Source of the DNA: Planctomycetota bacterium
GTDB taxonomy: Bacteria > Planctomycetota > MHYJ01 > JACQXL01
DNA length: 64,000 nt
Direction: 5' to 3'
NCBI GenBank assembly: GCA_016235865.1
Contig: JACRIK010000026.1
Span: forward strand, 1 to 64,000
Part shown: positions 59,583 to 64,000 of the stretch, one piece after another
How the letters are laid out: every line of letters starts with the position of its first letter
Numbering within the stretch: position 1 is the first letter of the stretch
The notes under the pieces: model-generated
What the model saw: the letters and a program-made list of their open reading frames with translations, nothing else
Databases searched by the model: none
Told to the model about the DNA's origin: nothing
Position numbers and translations under genes: made by a program

Positions 59583-61480
59583 GAAATGCTTTGTTGATAA
59601 TTCTGTTGGGTTTATTCCTGATCACCGCAGTTTTTTTCGCCTATAATTCCTATAGCGAAAAAAGGGCGAATGTCACCTTTTCCCAGTTTCTGATTGAAGC
59701 CAAAGAGAAGAAACTCAAGACCATTCATATTAAGGGGACTAAAATAGATGGCGAATACCTTCCGGGCGGGCAATATAAATATTATTACCTTACGGATAAT
59801 GTTCCGCCAAATTATATGGGCGATGGCGATCATCTCAAGGAACTACAGTCCTTAGTTGACCCGAAGGAATTTTCCTACGACACCGGAGAGAGCATGTGGA
59901 CCCAGATATTCATCGCCATCCTGCCGATTTTGTTGCTTATCGGCGTCATCTGGTATTTTGCGGTCCGGCAGGTCAAGAATATCGGCGGGTCGGGCGGGCC
60001 GCTTTCCTTCGGCCGGAGCCGCGCCAAACTGGTCACCAAGGACAAACGGAAAACCACCTTTGATGACGTGGCCGGGATTGAAGAAGCCAAAGATGAAGTT
60101 AATGAGATAATAAATTTTCTCAAAGACCCGGGTAAATTCAGGAAATTAGGCGCCCGAATCCCGCGTGGCGTTCTGCTGGTCGGGCCTCCGGGCTCCGGCA
60201 AGACACTGCTGGCCAAGGCAATTGCCGGCGAAGCCGATGTTCCGTTCTTTACCATGTCCGGCTCTGATTTTGTGGAGATGTTTGTCGGCGTCGGCGCCTC
60301 CCGGGTTCGGGATTTATTCAATACCGCCAAGGAAAATTCGCCCTGCATCATCTTCCTTGATGAAATAGATGCGGTGGGCCGGCAGCGCGGCACCGGTTTG
60401 GGCGGCGGGCATGATGAACGCGAACAAACGCTTAACGCCATTCTGGTTGAGATGGATGGTTTTGATACCGATAGCAGTGTTATTATAATGGCTGCCACCA
60501 ATCGGCCGGACGTCCTTGACTCGGCTTTATTGCGCCCGGGCAGGTTTGACCGCCAGATTGTTATTGATATGCCTGATGTAAAAGGCCGGGAGGCGATTCT
60601 GAAAGTCCACGCCCGTAAAATTAAATTAAACCCGCAGGTCGACCTGTCATTGTTAGCCAAGACCACGCCGATGTTTTCCGGCGCTGATTTGGAGGCGATT
60701 ATCAACGAGTCGGCCTTGTTAGCCGTGATGAAGAATAAAACCATGGTAGGTCAGGAAGAGTTGGAAGAATCGCGGGATAAGGTCCGCTGGGGCAGGGAAA
60801 AACGCAGCCGCGATATAGATGAAGCCGACCGGAAAATCACGGCCTATCATGAATCAGGCCACGCCTTAGCCGCTTATCTGCTGCCTGAGGTGGAAAACGT
60901 CCATAAGGTCACGATTATTTCCCGGGGTAATTATTTGGGCGCGACTATGCGCCTGCCTGAAAAAGACCGGTACCATATGCAGAAGAAATACGTCTTGGGT
61001 AATATCACGGTTTTTTACAGCGGCCGGGTGGCCGAAGAATTATTCTGCAGTGATGTCTCGGCCGGCGCGCGTTCGGATATCCAGGAAGCCACCCGTTTGG
61101 CCCGGCTGATGGTGTGCGAGTGGGGCATGAGCGAAAAATTAGGCCCGATCAGTTATTCGGAAGGCGAGGAGCATCTATTCCTGGGGCGGGAAATCACCAA
61201 GACCAAGACTCATAGCGATGTCACCTCCAATGAAATTGATATGGAAATCAAGGATATTCTGATTTCCTGCTATAACCGCGCCAAGGAATTGATTACCCAG
61301 AATAAGGACGCCTGTGACCGGCTGGCCAAGGCATTGCTTAAGCATGAGGTGCTTAATGGGCAGGATGTGGAAAATGTTATCAAGGGTATGGAAATCGAAC
61401 CGAAGCAAAATAATAATTCCGGAATAAAGGACGATGCTGAAAAGAAGACCGCCGCCGATTCTGATACCAAAACTGCGTAA
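59579..61480 (+). CDS. ftsH: ATP-dependent membrane protease FtsH
   Basis: The 633-residue protein has two membrane helices (about 4-22 and 108-128) around a periplasmic domain, an AAA domain with Walker A GPPGSGKT (203-210), Walker B IIFLDEID (257-264) and a second region of homology with GRFDRQ, and the zinc protease motif HESGH (424-428). It degrades membrane and regulatory proteins. The C-terminal Asn/Asp/Lys-rich tail overlaps the frame of folP. Confidence 0.95.
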   Translation: MRNALLIILLGLFLITAVFFAYNSYSEKRANVTFSQFLIEAKEKKLKTIHIKGTKIDGEYLPGGQYKYYYLTDNVPPNYMGDGDHLKELQSLVDPKEFSYDTGESMWTQIFIAILPILLLIGVIWYFAVRQVKNIGGSGGPLSFGRSRAKLVTKDKRKTTFDDVAGIEEAKDEVNEIINFLKDPGKFRKLGARIPRGVLLVGPPGSGKTLLAKAIAGEADVPFFTMSGSDFVEMFVGVGASRVRDLFNTAKENSPCIIFLDEIDAVGRQRGTGLGGGHDEREQTLNAILVEMDGFDTDSSVIIMAATNRPDVLDSALLRPGRFDRQIVIDMPDVKGREAILKVHARKIKLNPQVDLSLLAKTTPMFSGADLEAIINESALLAVMKNKTMVGQEELEESRDKVRWGREKRSRDIDEADRKITAYHESGHALAAYLLPEVENVHKVTIISRGNYLGATMRLPEKDRYHMQKKYVLGNITVFYSGRVAEELFCSDVSAGARSDIQEATRLARLMVCEWGMSEKLGPISYSEGEEHLFLGREITKTKTHSDVTSNEIDMEIKDILISCYNRAKELITQNKDACDRLAKALLKHEVLNGQDVENVIKGMEIEPKQNNNSGIKDDAEKKTAADSDTKTA

Positions 61481-62324
61481 TTTGGGTTTCAAAAATAGCC
61501 AGCCGCTGGCCTCATTAAAATTGGACTGCACGTATATTGTCGGCGTATTAAATGTTACCCCGGACTCGTTTTCCGACGGCAATAGATTCCATAAGCTGAC
61601 TGAGTCTATCCCGCACGCCCTGGAGATGATAGAGCAGGGCGCTGATATCATCGATATCGGAGGCGAATCAACCAGGCCGGGTGCCAAGCCGCTTCCGCTG
61701 GATGCGGAGTTAAACAGGGTAATTCCGGTCATAGAGAATCTGGTTCGTATCCGGCCGGATATTATCATTTCAATCGACACCTACAAGGCCCGGGTGGCCG
61801 AAGCGGCCATCAAAGCCGGGGCGCGGATTGTCAATGATATTTCAGCGCTTGGTTTCGATCCCGGGATGGCTGCTGTGGTGGCGCGCTATAAGGTGCCTGT
61901 GATATTGATGCATATCAAGGGGACGCCGCAAATGATGCAGGTAAACCCGGTCTATAAAAACATTAAACAGGAGATATTTAGCTACTTTATAAAACGGATT
62001 AGCTATGCCGTAAAAAATGGTATAAAAAGAAGTCAAATAATTGTTGACCCCGGATTAGGATTTGGTAAAAGATCATATGACAATTATAGGATTCTTGGTT
62101 GGTTGGATGATCTGCATAGCTTAGGTCAGCCGATAATGTTCGGGCCTTCAAGGAAATCATTTATCGGAAAGATTTTAGACCTACCGCCTGAGGATAGGTT
62201 GGAAGGCACAGCCGCGGTGGTGGCCCATGCGGTTTTTAAAGGCGTTCAATTTGTCAGGGTGCACGATGTCAGGCAGATGAAAAGGGTAATAATAGTTTCC
62301 GAGATCATAAATAAATATGACTGA
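61434..62324 (+). CDS. folP: Dihydropteroate synthase
   Basis: The enzyme joins 4-aminobenzoate to dihydropterin pyrophosphate in folate synthesis. VGVLNVTPDSFSDGN lies near residue 36, DIIDIGGESTRPGA near 64, and IVDPGLGFGK near 202. ATG 61434 lies inside ftsH with AAAGGA just before it and gives about 20 extra N-terminal residues. A TTG at 61482 would give a more typical length, so the start is uncertain. It overlaps the next gene by 8 bp. Confidence 0.93.
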   Translation: MLKRRPPPILIPKLRNLGFKNSQPLASLKLDCTYIVGVLNVTPDSFSDGNRFHKLTESIPHALEMIEQGADIIDIGGESTRPGAKPLPLDAELNRVIPVIENLVRIRPDIIISIDTYKARVAEAAIKAGARIVNDISALGFDPGMAAVVARYKVPVILMHIKGTPQMMQVNPVYKNIKQEIFSYFIKRISYAVKNGIKRSQIIVDPGLGFGKRSYDNYRILGWLDDLHSLGQPIMFGPSRKSFIGKILDLPPEDRLEGTAAVVAHAVFKGVQFVRVHDVRQMKRVIIVSEIINKYD

Positions 62325-63075
62325 TAAGATTAAAATCGCAGTTGAAATCGGAATATTTTTTTTCTTTTTCTATGCGTTGCTGTTAAGTTTTAAGGGTACG
62401 CGCGGCGCAGGTATTTTTAAGGGCGTCATTTTTATATCGTTTGCAACGTTCTTTCTGATAGGCGCCGGGGCTAATTATTTTGAATTGAGCAATATATCGT
62501 TCGCTTTGTTCCAGTGGTTGTTGCCTTTGTTCGCCTTAGCGCTGATTATCGTGTTCCAGCCGGAATTACGAAGGGTGCTGATGGATTTGGGACAGTCGTC
62601 GCGCCTGTTTAATGCGGTATCCACCTCTGTCGGTGCAGAGATGATTGACTCTGTGGCTTCGGCTGCGGTTAATCTGTCCGGCCGGAAGCACGGCGCCTTA
62701 ATCGCGTTGGAAAAGGAAATTGGTCTAAAGCCATATATTGAGGGCGGAATCAAAATGGACAGCCAGGTGACCAAGGAATTGATCGAGACCATCTTTTATC
62801 CCGGTTCTGAATTGCACGATGGCGGTCTGGTGATTAAGGATGAACGCATCATCGCGGCCGGTTGCGTATTCCCCCTGACTGAAAATCCGAACATTCCCAA
62901 GTCCCTGGGTACCAGGCACCGCGCGGCCATCGGCCTGACCGAAGAAAGCGATGCCATTACTGTTGTGGTTTCCGAGGAGACCGGCAAGATATCCGTTTCT
63001 ATCCACGGGCAGATAGAAAGTGATTTGGACAAGGAAAAACTGGTAAGGTTTATTAACGAGAATTACCGTAAGTAA
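62317..63075 (+). CDS. cdaA: Diadenylate cyclase CdaA
   Basis: CdaA makes c-di-AMP from two ATP. The 252-residue protein has three membrane helices (about 10-85) and a DAC domain with HDGGLVIKD (residues 167-175) and GTRHRAAIG (198-206). The usual DGA motif reads DGG here; the RHR motif is intact. It is followed by a YbbR/CdaR-like gene, its usual partner. Confidence 0.9.
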   Translation: MTDKIKIAVEIGIFFFFFYALLLSFKGTRGAGIFKGVIFISFATFFLIGAGANYFELSNISFALFQWLLPLFALALIIVFQPELRRVLMDLGQSSRLFNAVSTSVGAEMIDSVASAAVNLSGRKHGALIALEKEIGLKPYIEGGIKMDSQVTKELIETIFYPGSELHDGGLVIKDERIIAAGCVFPLTENPNIPKSLGTRHRAAIGLTEESDAITVVVSEETGKISVSIHGQIESDLDKEKLVRFINENYRK

Positions 63076-63078
63076 ATT

Positions 63079-64000
63079 ATGATTTCGTTTGTCAGGGGAT
63101 TGTTTCTGAATAACCTGGGTAACAAGATTATAGCCTTGATACTGGCAGTGATATGCTGGTTTTATATCCATAATGTTCGTATAGAGCCGGCAAACAATCA
63201 GTCGGTTCCGTTGATTATAGAGACGCCCGGGCAGATTATCAGCCGGGTTGAAAAGGATGGCGAGATTATCAAGAATGTTAAGGTTGACATTGAATACCCC
63301 AAGGGCGCGTCGTTTGATGGGTTGGTCTGCAGGCATAAGATAAAGGCGGTGCCCGAATCATTGCCCCAGACTATTATTGTGGAACTGACCTCGTCCGACT
63401 TTAATCTCAAGCAGGGGATGACCATAAAGAATTTTTTACCGGACAACAGGATTTCGGTGCTCCTGATGAGAGAAACGGTCAGCCAGATGAAACTCAAGAC
63501 CGAGGGCGCTATCAAAGGCACGCCGCAAAAGGGCTACCGGGTTACTTTAGTGCAGGCAAAACCGACCGATATACCCATCAAAGGACCCAAGAATATCCTA
63601 GATAAGTATAACGAGATTCAGATTGCCAAGATAGACGTAACCAACCGCAATAGTGATTTTTCCATTCCCGGACGAATTGAGACCGTGGAAAATGCGGAAC
63701 TTACGCCGATGGAATCTTTCGAAGTAGATGTGAGAATTGGAGAGGATATTATTGAGGACGTCCGGACCGTAAAGATAAATCTGCTCCTGCCGCCTGATTT
63801 TCCACACTTCCCGATTCAGATAAAACCGCAGGAAAAGGCATTAAAATTCAGGGGGCCGGCTTCGAAAATCAGGGATCTCAAGCCCAGCCATATTAATCTC
63901 TTTGTGAATGTCGGTGAGTTATGCCCCAATCCGGCCGAGGTGAAACCTCCGATGACCTTTGCTCCCAAGCTGGAACTTCGTTTTACGCCGGATCTGCCCA
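63079..64000 (+). CDS. cdaR: YbbR-domain protein CdaR-like (5' part, cut by the window end)
   Basis: The frame opens with an ATG three bases after the cdaA stop and runs off the window with no stop, 307 codons so far. A cytoplasmic N-terminus and one membrane helix (IIALILAVICWFYI) are followed by at least three YbbR-type beta domains (for example KGTPQKGYRVTLVQAKPTDI near residue 148). CdaR binds CdaA at the membrane and tunes c-di-AMP synthesis. Confidence 0.85.
   Translation, partial: MISFVRGLFLNNLGNKIIALILAVICWFYIHNVRIEPANNQSVPLIIETPGQIISRVEKDGEIIKNVKVDIEYPKGASFDGLVCRHKIKAVPESLPQTIIVELTSSDFNLKQGMTIKNFLPDNRISVLLMRETVSQMKLKTEGAIKGTPQKGYRVTLVQAKPTDIPIKGPKNILDKYNEIQIAKIDVTNRNSDFSIPGRIETVENAELTPMESFEVDVRIGEDIIEDVRTVKINLLLPPDFPHFPIQIKPQEKALKFRGPASKIRDLKPSHINLFVNVGELCPNPAEVKPPMTFAPKLELRFTPDLP

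Overview
The window reads as the chromosome of a Gram-negative bacterium. It encodes an LptE-like and a BamD-like outer-membrane assembly lipoprotein, several lipobox proteins, a beta-barrel protein ending in Phe and an MsbA-like exporter. Large GspK-like pseudopilins with LamG domains, a YdjY-like protein, a squalene-cyclase-repeat protein, ECF sigma/anti-sigma control and very many palindromic intergenic repeats make a planctomycete or related PVC-type genome the best guess. That assignment is inference; no rRNA or marker gene was available to test it.

Layout. 0.3-8.7 kb: a lipoprotein, aspartate-family amino-acid genes (cystathionine gamma-synthase type enzyme, homoserine dehydrogenase, diaminopimelate decarboxylase), a tRNA-Arg(CCU) locus carrying a GIY-YIG nuclease gene and broken tRNA copies, an outer-membrane protein and glutamine synthetase. 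8.8-20.5 kb, minus strand: an exported GH20-like protein, GspF, cysteine synthase, an exported protein, a GspK/LamG protein and an MsbA-like ABC transporter. 20.6-31.7 kb: envelope proteins, a 9 x 22 bp tandem array beside a transposase-type HTH gene, an endonuclease III relative, a ChaN-like lipoprotein, a four-subunit 2-oxoacid:ferredoxin oxidoreductase operon and ybeY. 31.7-38.5 kb: an exported protein and an operon of ECF sigma factor, FecR-type anti-sigma factor and a 1359-residue GspK-like protein with two long proline-rich tracts. 38.5-56 kb: surface-glycan genes (glycosyltransferases, radical SAM proteins, GDP-heptose precursor genes, methyltransferases, flippase). They are interrupted by a DUF559 nuclease gene, a zinc-ribbon/HTH regulator with a 19 x 22 bp array, and a GxxExxY nuclease-like gene. 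57-64 kb, plus strand: recO, a BamD-like gene, lptE, ftsH, folP, cdaA and the start of a cdaR-like gene, tightly packed.

The most unusual theme is the repeat content. Three unrelated small nuclease genes (GIY-YIG, DUF559, GxxExxY) are each bracketed by 24-36 bp direct repeats made of a tRNA half or a palindromic repeat. In two cases one repeat copy supplies the nuclease stop codon. The same palindrome families occur elsewhere without a nuclease, which suggests nuclease-associated repeat cassettes with non-autonomous derivatives. A second theme is two exact 22-bp tandem arrays (9 and 19 units), each next to a DNA-binding gene derived from a transposase. All functional statements come from reading the sequence and from family knowledge; no database search was run.
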